Source of the DNA: CBDFKB01 sp965248715
GTDB lineage: Bacteria; Pseudomonadota; Alphaproteobacteria; Rhizobiales; Rhizobiaceae
Length of the DNA stretch: 64,000 bases
Direction of reading: 5' to 3'
NCBI GenBank assembly: GCA_965248715.1
Contig: CBDFKB010000008.1
Coordinates: 1,116,001-1,180,000 of the forward strand
Part shown: positions 50,432 to 59,790 of the stretch, in pieces
Numbering within the stretch: position 1 is the first letter of the stretch
Layout: every line of letters starts with the position of its first letter
Made by a program: the position numbers and the translations under genes
The notes under the pieces: generated by a model
The model's input: only the letters and a program-made list of their open reading frames with translations
What the model was told of the DNA's origin: nothing
Databases searched by the model: none

Positions 50432-51279
50432 GGGTCCAGACTCAATCATAACCAGAAGGCGACGAGTGTTGCCAGCGCTACGGCGGACAGGAAGTTTCTT
50501 GCGAGTTTGTCGTAGCGGGTTGCCACTCTTCGAAAGTCCTTGAGACGGCAGAATGCATTTTCGATGAGGTGGCGTTCTTTGTAGCGGGCTTTGTCGTAGA
50601 TGATTTTGCGTTTTCGATTGCAGCGGCCGGGGATCACAGGAACCATGGCCGCATTGCGCAAAGCTTTTCGAAGCGCATTCGCATCGTATCCCTTGTCGCC
50701 CAGAACATATCGTGCGCCCCTCAAACCTGTCAGCAAAGTGGGTGCGGCTTTGGTGTCCGATACATTGCCTGCTGTGAGCATGAAGGCAAAGGGGCGGCCT
50801 ATGACGTCTGTGAGGGCATGGATTTTGGTGGTTTGGCCACCGCGCGAGGGGCCAATGGCCTGGATTTTCGCCCCCCTTTACCGCCATGTGCCGAACGATG
50901 CGCCTTGATATAGGTTGAGTCGATGGACGTGCTCTTCGTCACCGCACCTGAGGTAGCCAATGCCTCCACCAGATCGACCCAGAACCGACGGCGGGACCAG
51001 CGGTTGAAGCGGTTGTAGATCGTTGTCGAAGGGCCGTATTCGCCAGGGCAGTCACACCATCGGCATCCTGTTTTGAGCACATGAATAATGCCCGAGATCA
51101 CCCGGCGGTCATCCACCCGACGTGCTCCGGGCTGGTTCATGGGTAAATGGGGTTCAATCACCGCCCATTGGGCGTCAGAAAGCCAAAACAAATGAGCCAT
51201 CCAGATCTCCAATCCTTTGATCGTTCAATCTCAATCTGATTTGCTACAGAAATTCAACAAAATGATTGAGTTTGGACCC
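50432..51279 (-). mobile_element. IS5-family element IS-B, copy 2
   Basis: 848 bp, flanked CTA/TAG. Differs from the 22.7 kb copy in only a few residues of the proteins (for example the first residues and one Asp/Asn in the GYDA motif). It follows the toxin gene and precedes the glycosyltransferase. Confidence 0.92.
50446..51200 (-). CDS. IS427-type transposase of IS-B copy 2 (frameshifted pair)
   Basis: First frame from ATG 51200, second to 50446, joined at the A/G slippery run near 50874. DDE residues as in copy 1; GYDANAL replaces GYDADAL. Intact, so possibly active. Confidence 0.88.
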
Positions 51280-51341
51280 TAGGGTCAGGTTCGATATGGT
51301 TCAATCAATTTGCGATCAAACACGTTTGATTTGTAGAAAAC

Positions 51342-52061
51342 CTACTCGATTTCCTCGACGCCGGGTACCACTGTGCGTTTGCGCAGCCAGCGCACGCCGA
51401 ACAGGTCGTAAATGCCGACCAGGGCGCGATTGAAATTGTTGTACTTGGAGACCCCGGCGATTCGCGGCCGGTCATTGACCGGCACATAGACAGTTTCGAA
51501 CCCATAGGTTTGAAAAAGCGCCGGCAGATAACGGTGCATGCTGGAGAAATAGGGCAGCAGCATGAAGGCATCACGGTGAAACATTTTGGTGCCGCAGCCG
51601 GTATCGGGACAGTCATCCTTCAATAGCCCGTCGCGAATCCAATTGGCGATTTTCGACGCCCAACGCTTTGATCCGCTGGCTTTGCGCTTTTGCCGGATGC
51701 CGCCGACCAACGAAGGGCCGGGCTGTCCAGGTTCGGCAATTTTTCGTGCCAATTTGGCGATATCGGCCGGATCGTTTTGGCCGTCACCGTCTAGTGTGGC
51801 GATCACATCATAGCGCGCGGCGGCAATGCCGGTTCGCAAGCTGGCGCTCTGGCCGGCATTGGAGTGGTGGCGCAAACAGCGCAGCGTCGGGTGACTTTTC
51901 TTCAATTCGGAGATTTCGGCGCTGGTCTTGTCAGCGGAAAAATCGTCGACGACAACCACTTCGCCGAGCAAATTTTCCGGGACCTGGCGATAGGTCTCTT
52001 CAACCAGGCGACCAATATTGCCCTCCTCATTGAAGGCAGGGATGACAACAGACAATTTCAT
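51342..52061 (-). CDS. Family 2 glycosyltransferase (dolichyl-phosphate-mannose-synthase type)
   Basis: 239 aa from ATG 52061. GT-A fold: MKLSVVIPAFNEEGNIGRLVE, VVVDDFSADKTSAEI, HHSNAGQSASLRTGIAAARYDVIATLDGDGQNDPADIAKL (metal Asp) and the CPDTGCGTKMFHRDAFMLLPY segment of this subfamily. No membrane helices, so it may load a sugar onto a polyprenyl phosphate for the divergent GT39 neighbour. Predicted role in envelope or lipid A modification (ArnC-like). Confidence 0.85.
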   Translation of the reverse strand: MKLSVVIPAFNEEGNIGRLVEETYRQVPENLLGEVVVVDDFSADKTSAEISELKKSHPTLRCLRHHSNAGQSASLRTGIAAARYDVIATLDGDGQNDPADIAKLARKIAEPGQPGPSLVGGIRQKRKASGSKRWASKIANWIRDGLLKDDCPDTGCGTKMFHRDAFMLLPYFSSMHRYLPALFQTYGFETVYVPVNDRPRIAGVSKYNNFNRALVGIYDLFGVRWLRKRTVVPGVEEIE

Positions 52062-52218
52062 GGAATTTCTTTGGATATTGACTTCGCGCAGGGCTAATCC
52101 CATACAGCGCCGGCAAATGCAAGCCGTCCCGCCACCAGATCAAAGGTCGGCCGAACGCTCATCGCACCTGTGGGGCTTTGCGCTACAACTATAATCTTCA
52201 ACACCGTGTGGAACACCG

Positions 52219-53688
52219 ATGTCATCTGTCGCTTCCAACCATCGAAATACTTTTTGGTTGGCGACTGTGCTCGTAGCCATTCTTGTGCTGCGCATCGTGT
52301 CGCTATGGTTCAACCGGACTGACCTCTTTTTTGATGAAGCACAATATTGGGCGTGGTCAACCGAGCCGGCGTTCGGATATTTTTCCAAGCCGCCAATGTT
52401 GGCCTGGATCATTGGCGCCTTTACCACAGCCTGTGGTTCCGATAGCACGTTTTGCATCAGGCTGGCGGCACCGGTGCTGCATTTTTTCACCGCGCTGGCA
52501 ATATTTGCCGCGGCGCGGGCGATTTTCGATTGGAAAACCGGCACTTGGTCGGCAATCGTGTTCGCCACCTTGCCGGCGGTATCTTTGTCATCCACGCTGA
52601 TTTCGACCGACGTTCCGCTGCTATTGTGTTGGGCGCTGGCGCTTTGGGCGTTGTGGCGGCTGCTGGAAACCGGTTGGTTTTCCTGGGCGATCATGCTTGG
52701 CTTGGCATTCGGGGCCGGCTTGATGTCGAAATATGCTATGGCTTATTTCGCCGGTTGCACTTTGGTTTTTTTGGCAATCAGCCCGGCGGCGCGGACCGCC
52801 CCGGTGTGGCGCGGATTGCTGGCGGCGCTGGCGATCGGCCTGGTGATGCTGGCTCCGAACCTGTACTGGAACCAGCAAAACGGCTTTGCCACAATTGCCC
52901 ACACCGTCGACAATGCCAATTGGCAACAAGATTTGTTTCATCCGCTCAAGGCAAGCGAATTCATTTTAGGCCAACTGGGGGTGTTCGGCCCGGTCCTATT
53001 TTTCTTTTTGCTGGCAATCGCGTGGTGGGCTTTTCGCCAGGGTGCCGACCTGGGCACACGCTACCTGCTGGCGTTTTCGCTGCCGATAATCGCAGTGATC
53101 ACCATGCAGGCATTTCTGAGCCGCGCTAATGCCAATTGGGGCGCTACCGCCTATGTAGCGGCGACGATTTTGGTGACCTACACTGTGCTGCAAGCCAAAT
53201 GGAAGCGGTGGTTTTTCACCTCACTGGCGATACATGGTGTGTTGCTCCTTGGTCTGTGCGTGGCGGTGGTATTGGTCACGCCAGGCCGGTTTGGTTTGCC
53301 TGCCAATATTGATCCTTTCACGCGGGTTATGGGCTGGCGATCCATCGGTGCCGAAACCAGCCGCTTGCTGGAGATGAAATCGTATGCAGGGGTTCTTGCC
53401 CCGGACCGGGCGCTGTCGTCGGAATTGATCTACTATTTGCGCAAACGCCCAGAGCAAGTCTTGGCGTGGCGAGAAGGTGATGTGCCCACAGATCACTTCC
53501 AAATGACCCGGCCTTATCGTGAAGATTTCAGCGGCCCGTTGCTGCTGGTTTCACGCGCCATGGTGCGCAACGATATTCGTGCCGCTTTTACCAATATCGA
53601 GCGGGTCGGTACCCTGACCCAGCCTGGCGGCGCTGTGCGCGAAATATGGTTTTATCGAATATCCAAGTCGAGGGTCGCGACCGATTAA
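52219..53688 (+). CDS. GT39-family (ArnT/PMT-like) membrane glycosyltransferase
   Basis: 489 aa with about ten membrane helices. Periplasmic catalytic motif in the first loop, TDLFFDEAQYWAWSTEPAFGYFSKPPMLAW, as in polyprenyl-phosphate sugar transferases. Later segments SSTLISTDVPLLLCWALALW and GAGLMSKYAMAYFAGC are typical. Transfers a sugar from a polyprenyl-phosphate donor to lipid A or protein. Divergent from the GT2 gene, which could make that donor. Confidence 0.85.
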   Translation: MSSVASNHRNTFWLATVLVAILVLRIVSLWFNRTDLFFDEAQYWAWSTEPAFGYFSKPPMLAWIIGAFTTACGSDSTFCIRLAAPVLHFFTALAIFAAARAIFDWKTGTWSAIVFATLPAVSLSSTLISTDVPLLLCWALALWALWRLLETGWFSWAIMLGLAFGAGLMSKYAMAYFAGCTLVFLAISPAARTAPVWRGLLAALAIGLVMLAPNLYWNQQNGFATIAHTVDNANWQQDLFHPLKASEFILGQLGVFGPVLFFFLLAIAWWAFRQGADLGTRYLLAFSLPIIAVITMQAFLSRANANWGATAYVAATILVTYTVLQAKWKRWFFTSLAIHGVLLLGLCVAVVLVTPGRFGLPANIDPFTRVMGWRSIGAETSRLLEMKSYAGVLAPDRALSSELIYYLRKRPEQVLAWREGDVPTDHFQMTRPYREDFSGPLLLVSRAMVRNDIRAAFTNIERVGTLTQPGGAVREIWFYRISKSRVATD

Positions 53689-54009
53689 TCCAATACGATT
53701 TGGTTTGGGAGGAGGGGTTTGGATCGGCCGCCAAAGTGTAAGGGAAAACTTTTCCATTTCGAGCGTTGTTTGCGAACATATCGGCCCTTCCTTGCAAACC
53801 CGAGGGGTGTCGCGTACTTATCCGCCGGGTGCATTGCAAAGCTTTGAAAATATGGATACTTCCTGCGCCATTTGGCCTTGCCAACACATACCAACACATA
53901 CCAACACATACCAACACATACCAACACATACCAACGGTGGCCAACGGTGGCCAACGGTGGCTGACGCAAAATGGATGACATTAATGGGCTTTGACCCTGG
54001 GATTGCCGT
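53689..54009. other. Gap with tandem decamer repeats
   Basis: No gene is supported between the GT39 and PAP2 genes. It contains the decamer repeats at 53881-53960, listed separately; the rest is featureless. Confidence 0.5.
53881..53960 (+). repeat. Two abutting decamer arrays
   Basis: Five perfect copies of CCAACACATA (53881-53930) directly followed by three perfect copies of CCAACGGTGG (53931-53960). Both decamers share CCAAC, so the second probably arose from the first or vice versa; a partial copy (GCCAACACATA) precedes. Perfect repeats like this can change copy number by slippage. Confidence 0.95.
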
Positions 54010-54855
54010 ATGAACGCCGGGAGTGCTGAGAATGATGATGCGGCGTTGATTGTCGAGCGGCGGTTCAACAACTGGGTATTCGCGATAGCTGCAATCGGCG
54101 GGTTGGGCGCCACCGTGCTGTTTTTTGCCTGGCCGCAACTGGACATCCTGGTAGCGGGCTATTTTTACGATCCCGAACATGGCTTTTCGTTCAATCAGCT
54201 GCATAGCGCCACTGTGGCGCGCCAGGTGTTGATCTATCTGTTCACCGGTTCGGTGATCTGGTGCATGTACGGTTTCATGAACGGGTTAGCCGACGGCCAG
54301 CCGGCTTTATCGCTGGAATTTAGGCGTTGGGTGTTTTTGGCAAGTAGCCTGATTATTGGACCGGGCATTCTCGCAAATTTGGTCTTCAAGGCCCCTTGGG
54401 GCCGCGCGCGGCCGCGCGATGTCGTCGAGTTCGGCGGCAACCTCGAATTCTCCTCGCCGCTGCTCATTACCGATCAGTGCTCCACCAATTGTTCGTTCGT
54501 CAGTGGTGAATCGTCGTCGATATTCATGTTGTTTTTTGCCGTCGGCCTGGCCTATTTCGCCCATCGCTGGTTATGGTTTGCGACCGCGTTTTGCCTTGGC
54601 TCGGTAGCCGGGTTGCTTCGCATTGGCGTCGGTGGCCATTTCCTGTCGGATGTGGTGTTTTCCGCTGTCGCCATGGCGCTGGTTGCGGCACTGCTACATC
54701 GCCTAATCGTGCTGCAACCGATCGGTCAACCCACAGGCGATAGCCCTATCGCACGGGCCGGTTGCAAGTTTGTTTGCGGCGCCGACCATGTTGCGGGTCG
54801 CATAGCCGATTTGGTGCTGAAACTGCTCGACCGGTTAGCGCCGCGCCGCCATTAA
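54010..54855 (+). CDS. PAP2-family membrane phosphatase
   Basis: 281 aa with about six membrane segments. Motif 1 KAPWGRARPRD (K-x6-R-P). Motif 2 reads SFVSGESSS, with Glu where PSGH is usual. Motif 3 is RIGVGGHFLSDV (R-x5-H-x3-D). Members dephosphorylate undecaprenyl diphosphate, phosphatidic acid or lipid A. Downstream of GT39, so a lipid A or polyprenyl role is likely. The Glu variant occurs in a subset of the family; its effect on activity is unclear. Confidence 0.85.
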   Translation: MNAGSAENDDAALIVERRFNNWVFAIAAIGGLGATVLFFAWPQLDILVAGYFYDPEHGFSFNQLHSATVARQVLIYLFTGSVIWCMYGFMNGLADGQPALSLEFRRWVFLASSLIIGPGILANLVFKAPWGRARPRDVVEFGGNLEFSSPLLITDQCSTNCSFVSGESSSIFMLFFAVGLAYFAHRWLWFATAFCLGSVAGLLRIGVGGHFLSDVVFSAVAMALVAALLHRLIVLQPIGQPTGDSPIARAGCKFVCGADHVAGRIADLVLKLLDRLAPRRH

Positions 54856-54866
54856 GCGGATTTGAG

Positions 54867-56069
54867 TTAGGCTATTTCGAAAAGGCCGGCTGCACCCATG
54901 CCGCCGCCGACGCACATGGTCACCACCACATGTTTGGCGCCGCGCCGCTTGCCTTCGATCAGCGCATGGCCGGTCAGCCTGGCGCCCGACATGCCATAGG
55001 GGTGGCCGACCGAGATCGCGCCGCCATTGACGTTGAATTTCTCCGGGTCGATGCCAAGCCGGTCACGGCAATATAGCGCCTGGCTAGCAAACGCCTCGTT
55101 AAGTTCCCAAAGCCCGATATCGTCGACGGTAAGCCCATGTTTTTCTAACAGTTTCGGCACGGCAAAAACCGGCCCGATGCCCATTTCGTCAGGATCGCAG
55201 CCTGCCACCGCGATACCGCGATAAATGCCGAGCGGGGTCAGGCCGCGCTTTTCCGCCAGTTTTTCATCCATCAGCACACTGGCCGATGCTCCATCGGACA
55301 ATTGCGAGGCGTTGCCGGCGGTAATGTATGCGCCTTGCTTGATCGTTTGGCCGCCCTTAAACACCGGCCCTAAGCCGTTTAACCCTTCCAGGGTTGTAGT
55401 CGGGCGGTTGCCTTCGTCCTTTTCCAGGGTCACTTCATGGTCGGCGACCTCGCCGGTTTCTTTGTTCATCACTTTCATTGACGCGGTCAGGGGTACGATT
55501 TCATCGTCGAACTTGCCGGCCTGTTGCGCTGCGGCAGTGCGCAATTGCGAAGCCAGGGCGAATTCGTCCTGGGCCTCACGCGAAACCCCATAGCGCTCGG
55601 CAACGATTTCTGCGGTTTCGAGCATCGACATGTACAGCGCCGGCATATGGTCGACCAGCCAGGGATCGGCGGCGCGGCTTGTGTTTAAATTCTGGTTCTG
55701 CACCAGGGAAATGGATTCCAATCCGCCGCCCACGGTCACGTCCATGCCGTCTTCGGTGATCTCCTTGGCGGCAGTGGCGATCGCCATCAAACCCGACGCG
55801 CACTGGCGGTCGACGCTCATGCCGGCGATTGAGGTTGGTAAACCGGCCCGCATCGCTGCCTGGCGGGCGATATTTGATCCGGTTGAACCTTGTTGCAGGG
55901 CAGCGCCGATGATCACATCGTCAATCTCGGCCTTGTCGATGCCGGCGCGTTCGACCGCGTTGGCGATTGCGTGGCCGCCAAGGGTTTGTGCCTGAGTATC
56001 GTTGAAGGCGCCGCGATAGGCCTTGCCGATCGGGGTTCTGGCGGTGGATACGATGACTGCACTACGCAT
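54867..56069 (-). CDS. Acetyl-CoA C-acyltransferase (thiolase)
   Basis: 400 aa, normal length. Nucleophile Cys in SVDRQCASGLMAIA near residue 89, NVNGGAISVGHPYGMSGARL (His), and late Cys in HVVVTMCVGGGMGAAGLF. Cleaves 3-ketoacyl-CoA to acetyl-CoA plus shortened acyl-CoA, or the reverse. It is the last gene of a left-running cluster with two SDRs and MaoC. Confidence 0.92.
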   Translation of the reverse strand: MRSAVIVSTARTPIGKAYRGAFNDTQAQTLGGHAIANAVERAGIDKAEIDDVIIGAALQQGSTGSNIARQAAMRAGLPTSIAGMSVDRQCASGLMAIATAAKEITEDGMDVTVGGGLESISLVQNQNLNTSRAADPWLVDHMPALYMSMLETAEIVAERYGVSREAQDEFALASQLRTAAAQQAGKFDDEIVPLTASMKVMNKETGEVADHEVTLEKDEGNRPTTTLEGLNGLGPVFKGGQTIKQGAYITAGNASQLSDGASASVLMDEKLAEKRGLTPLGIYRGIAVAGCDPDEMGIGPVFAVPKLLEKHGLTVDDIGLWELNEAFASQALYCRDRLGIDPEKFNVNGGAISVGHPYGMSGARLTGHALIEGKRRGAKHVVVTMCVGGGMGAAGLFEIA

Positions 56070-56119
56070 TTTGGGCTCCTTTGGTATCGACAGCCGGCCA
56101 AACCGGCCGGATTGGCAGA

Positions 56120-57031
56120 TTATATTTTTGCGGTGGCGGCTTTTTGTACGATTCTTGCCACATGTTGGCCACCATCGGTAAAGTGGTGCGTGTTCGTAAT
56201 ATCCTCAATCGCCGCGAAATTGGCCGCAACGCCGTCGGCATCGCGCTGGTGTTCGGGCAACCAAACCCCTTCACTTTCGCTAATGTTTAAGACTGCATAG
56301 CAACCGGCACCGGCAAACATAACCTTGCGGCTCGGTGCCTGGTCGCAGACCATAAACACCACCGCAGGGGTCACGAGGGTCGGGTCGAGCAGCGCCAGCA
56401 TCTCTTCTGGCATAATGTCCTTGGTCATGCGGGTAGCAGCGGTCGGCGACACGCAGTTGACGCGAATATCGTATTTGGCGCCTTCAATGTGCAAGGTGTT
56501 CATCAGCCCGACCACGCCAAATTTGGCGGCGCCATAATTTGCCTGACCGAAATTGCCATAAATGCCGGAGGTCGAACTGGTCATCACGATGCGGCCATAG
56601 CCTGCGTCTTTCATGTGCGGCCAGGCTGCACGACAGCAATTGGCGGTGCCATTTAGATGGACGTCGATTACCGCATGCCAGTCGGACATTTCCATTTTCG
56701 AAAAGGATTTGTCGCGCAAGATGCCAGCATTGTTGACCAAAATATCGACCCGGCGCCATTTGCTGATCGCGGCATCGACCATAGCTTCGACCTCGCCATA
56801 GTCGGTGACGTTGGCGCCGTTGGCGATTGCCTCGCCGCCGGCGGCGAGAATTTCCTCTACTACCAAATCGGCCGGACCGAGCGAACCGCCGGTGCCGTCG
56901 CGGGCGCCGCCGAAATCATTGACCACCACCTTGGCGCCGCGCCTAGCCAATTCGAGCGCATGGCTCTTGCCAAGGCCGTTTCCAGCGCCGGTGACGATGG
57001 CCACCCGTTCGTTAAATTCAATGCTCATCAA
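56120..57031 (-). CDS. Short-chain dehydrogenase, multifunctional beta-oxidation type
   Basis: 303 aa. TGAGNGLGKSHALELARRGAKVVVND (NAD site), LVNNAGILRDKSFSKM, MTSSTSGIYGNFGQANYGAAKFGVVG (Ser, Tyr and Lys). Length and the NDFGG and RDKSF features match the D-3-hydroxyacyl-CoA dehydrogenase domain of MFE-2/HSD17B4 rather than FabG. NAD is probable cofactor. Confidence 0.85.
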   Translation of the reverse strand: MMSIEFNERVAIVTGAGNGLGKSHALELARRGAKVVVNDFGGARDGTGGSLGPADLVVEEILAAGGEAIANGANVTDYGEVEAMVDAAISKWRRVDILVNNAGILRDKSFSKMEMSDWHAVIDVHLNGTANCCRAAWPHMKDAGYGRIVMTSSTSGIYGNFGQANYGAAKFGVVGLMNTLHIEGAKYDIRVNCVSPTAATRMTKDIMPEEMLALLDPTLVTPAVVFMVCDQAPSRKVMFAGAGCYAVLNISESEGVWLPEHQRDADGVAANFAAIEDITNTHHFTDGGQHVARIVQKAATAKI

Positions 57032-57075
57032 TTGGTTCCGTGGTTGTGTTATCGGGTTCTAGCTTGAGATATTGT

Positions 57076-57540
57076 TTAGGTCGGCATGACGCTCAGCCCC
57101 AGCCATTCGGCGACCAGTGCAGGTTTCTCGACCCCCTCGATTTCCACCGTCACGTCATGGCGCGACAGCAACTCGCCGGGTTTGCGTTCGGTGACGTTTT
57201 TTAATCGGAAATGGGCGCGAATTTTCGCTCCTGATGGCACCGGATTGAGAAAGCGGACCTTTTCGAAGCCGTAATTGATGCCCATTGCCGCACCTTTGAC
57301 CCGGGGCACCGCCTCGACAACGAAGCTGGAAAGCAGTGACAGGGTCAAAAAGCCATGGGCGATAGTGCCGCCGAACGGGGTCTCAGCTTTGGCGCGGGCA
57401 TCATCGATGTGAATGAATTGATGGTCTCCGGTCGCATCCGCGAAACGGTCGATGCGCTCCTGGGTCACTTCCAGCCATTTGGAGGTGCCACCAAGTTTGC
57501 CGGAACCCGAAATCAACTCTTCTACGCTGATTGTCTTCAC
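57076..57540 (-). CDS. MaoC-like (R)-specific enoyl-CoA hydratase
   Basis: 154 aa hot-dog fold. Catalytic hydratase motif FADATGDHQFIHIDDARAKAETPFGGTIAHGFLTLSL, then GFEKVRFLNPVPSGAKIRAHFRL. Hydrates enoyl-CoA to (R)-3-hydroxyacyl-CoA, the substrate of the MFE-2-type SDR next to it. Two SDR genes flank it on the same strand. Confidence 0.9.
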   Translation of the reverse strand: MKTISVEELISGSGKLGGTSKWLEVTQERIDRFADATGDHQFIHIDDARAKAETPFGGTIAHGFLTLSLLSSFVVEAVPRVKGAAMGINYGFEKVRFLNPVPSGAKIRAHFRLKNVTERKPGELLSRHDVTVEIEGVEKPALVAEWLGLSVMPT

Positions 57541-57575
57541 GATTTTCCCCCGAAATGGTCGCCGCGCAGGTTCAT

Positions 57576-58394
57576 TTATCCCTCGTCGAAAAGTTCATGG
57601 CCGGTCATGGTATGAATACCACCATCAAGCGGCAGGATCGCGCCGGTGATGTAGGATCCGCCCTTACCGCACAGAAACAGGCTAGCGCCGGCAACATCTG
57701 TCGGCGATCCGATCCGCCCGAGCGGCACCCCTTTACCGACCTGTTTGGCTTTTTCATCCGAACCGGTGGCAAACGCGGTCATTTTTGACTGGAACGGGCC
57801 GGGTGCAAAGGCGTTGACGGTGATCGATCGGCCGGCCAATTCTTTGGCCAGGATGCGGGTTAGGTGATGTACCGCAGATTTTGATGCGGAATAAGAGTAG
57901 GCGCCGTCACCCATCGCAGCCGTGCCCATGACCGAGCCGAGATTGACCACCCGTGCCGGATCATCAACGCTGGCAGCCTTTTGCAACAGCGGCAGCAGGC
58001 CGGTGGTGAGCATGAACAGGCCGGTGACGTTAACGTTCAAGACTTTGGTCCAGGCATGATAGGGGAAAGTATCCAACGGCTCGCCCCATGTGGCACCAGC
58101 GTTGTTAAATAATATGTGCAGTCGATCGGTTCGTGATTCAACGGTTTCTATCAGTTCGTTAACCCCATCCTCGCTGCTCAAATCGCCACCGAACCCGGTG
58201 ACTTTGCCAGGTGCGCCGAGGCCGTTCATGGTCTCGGCCGCAGTCTCACAATCGGCGCCTTTGCGCGACGCGATCATCACGTCAGCGCCAGCATGGATCA
58301 AAGCGGTGGTGATCATGGTGCCGATACCGGTGGCGCCGCCTGTGACCAGCGCGGTTTTGCCGGACAGGGAATACAAATCCTCTAGATAACCCAT
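57576..58394 (-). CDS. Short-chain dehydrogenase/reductase
   Basis: 272 aa from ATG 58394, with AAAGGAAAT upstream; an in-frame start 90 codons earlier is judged spurious. TGGATGIGTMITTALIHAGADVMIASRK, NAGATWGEP, NLGSVMGTAAMGDGAYSYSASKSAV (Tyr-x3-Lys), VNAFAPGPFQSKM, GSYITGAILPLDGGIH. Closest in style to gluconate 5-dehydrogenase-like SDRs; substrate probably hydroxyacyl or related. Divergent from the acyl-CoA dehydrogenase gene. Confidence 0.85.
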   Translation of the reverse strand: MGYLEDLYSLSGKTALVTGGATGIGTMITTALIHAGADVMIASRKGADCETAAETMNGLGAPGKVTGFGGDLSSEDGVNELIETVESRTDRLHILFNNAGATWGEPLDTFPYHAWTKVLNVNVTGLFMLTTGLLPLLQKAASVDDPARVVNLGSVMGTAAMGDGAYSYSASKSAVHHLTRILAKELAGRSITVNAFAPGPFQSKMTAFATGSDEKAKQVGKGVPLGRIGSPTDVAGASLFLCGKGGSYITGAILPLDGGIHTMTGHELFDEG

Positions 58395-58548
58395 TACTTG
58401 AATTTCCTTTAGGAGGGGTTTGCGAAACCAATTCGCGCAAATCTTTGTACCAGCCCTGTCGACGTTGACAAGCCAAAGGCGAGAGTGGTTGATAGCTTCG
58501 CGGCGATACCGCCGATCTAAACAGCCAATCAACAAATGGACCGTTTTC

Positions 58549-59784
58549 ATGAGCGTAATGGATCTAGGTATGAGCGAGCGGGTCAGACCGCTGCATGAAA
58601 AAGTGGTGACCATGGTCAAAGAAGAGATCCTGCCGCTTGACGAGGAATATCTGACCGAAGTCAATAATGGCGATCGTTGGGTTCACACCCCTCGCCAAGT
58701 CGAAATTCTCGAGGGATTGAAGGCCGAAGCGCGCAAGCGCGGGCTGTGGAATTTCTGGCTGACCAATTCCGATCGCGGTTACGGCCTCAATACTGTCGAG
58801 TACGCCCATCTCGCCGAGGAAATGGGCAAGGCGCATCTTGGCGCAGAAGTTTTTAACTGTTCCGCCCCCGATACCGGAAATATGGAGGTGCTGGAACGAT
58901 ACGGTACCGAGGCGCAAAAAGAACAATGGCTGGTGCCGCTACTGGAAGGCAAAATCCGCTCGGCATATTTGATGACCGAGCCTGATGTGGCCTCGTCGGA
59001 TGCCACCAATATTTCGATGAAATGTGAGCGCGATGGTGACGAATATGTGCTGAACGGTGAAAAATGGTGGTCGTCGGGTGCCGGCGATGAGCGCTGTGCA
59101 ATATATATCGTCATGGTTGCAACGCCGACCGAGGGCCGCAAGCACGAACAGCATTCAATGATTTTGGTGCCGGCCGGCACCCCTGGCGTCGAAATTTTGC
59201 GTGCCATGCAGGTCTATGGCCTTGATGATGCGCCGCACGGCCATATGCATATCCGCTTTAGTGATGTGAGGGTTCCTGCCGAAAATCTATTACTCGGCGA
59301 GGGTAGGGGCTTTGAGATATCTCAGGGCCGGCTTGGTCCTGGCCGCATCCACCATTGCATGCGCGCGATCGGCCAAGCCGAGCGAGCGCTGGAACTGATG
59401 TGTAAGCGTTCGCTTCGGCGCGAAGCCTTTGGCAAGCCGCTGGCCCATCTCGGCGCCAATTATGACATCATCGCTGAGGCCCGCATGGACATAGAAATGG
59501 CGCGGCTGTTGTGCCTGAAGGCGGCTTGGATGATGGACCAAGGTGAGCCGCGCGCTGCAGCACCGTGGATCAGCATGATCAAGACCGTGGCGCCCCAGGT
59601 CGCATTGAAGGTGGTTGACGAGGCGGTGCAGATGCACGGGGCGATGGGAGTTTCCCAGGACACCTCGCTGGCGCGCGCCTGGCAGAATTTGCGCACGTTG
59701 CGGCTCGCCGATGGGCCGGACGCGGTGCACCGCCGCCAAGTTGCCCGCACCGAATTGCGCAAACACACACAATCAAAGATTTGA
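58549..59784 (+). CDS. Acyl-CoA dehydrogenase (ACAD10/11-type)
   Basis: 411 aa from ATG 58549 (MSVMDLGMSERVRPLHEKV); ATG 58558 also possible. FAD site blocks YLMTEPDVASSDATNISMKCERDGDEYVLNGEKWWSSGAGD, RLGPGRIHHCMRAIGQAERAL and MHGAMGVSQDTSLARAWQNLRTLRLADGPDAVHR. The pattern WNFWLTN and EVFNCSAPDTGNMEVL marks the ACAD10/11-like branch, associated with 4-hydroxyacyl-CoA after phosphorylation. Co-directional with the quinone oxidoreductase six bases downstream. Confidence 0.92.
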   Translation: MSVMDLGMSERVRPLHEKVVTMVKEEILPLDEEYLTEVNNGDRWVHTPRQVEILEGLKAEARKRGLWNFWLTNSDRGYGLNTVEYAHLAEEMGKAHLGAEVFNCSAPDTGNMEVLERYGTEAQKEQWLVPLLEGKIRSAYLMTEPDVASSDATNISMKCERDGDEYVLNGEKWWSSGAGDERCAIYIVMVATPTEGRKHEQHSMILVPAGTPGVEILRAMQVYGLDDAPHGHMHIRFSDVRVPAENLLLGEGRGFEISQGRLGPGRIHHCMRAIGQAERALELMCKRSLRREAFGKPLAHLGANYDIIAEARMDIEMARLLCLKAAWMMDQGEPRAAAPWISMIKTVAPQVALKVVDEAVQMHGAMGVSQDTSLARAWQNLRTLRLADGPDAVHRRQVARTELRKHTQSKI

Positions 59785-59790
59785 ACCGCC

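Noticed and set aside
53881..53960. CRISPR-like repeated units
   Set aside because: The decamers are adjacent without spacers and are far too short; no cas genes are in the window.
57576..58664. SDR gene drawn with a 90-residue N-terminal extension
   Set aside because: The extension has no family similarity, overlaps the divergent gene start, and ATG 58394 has a proper binding site.
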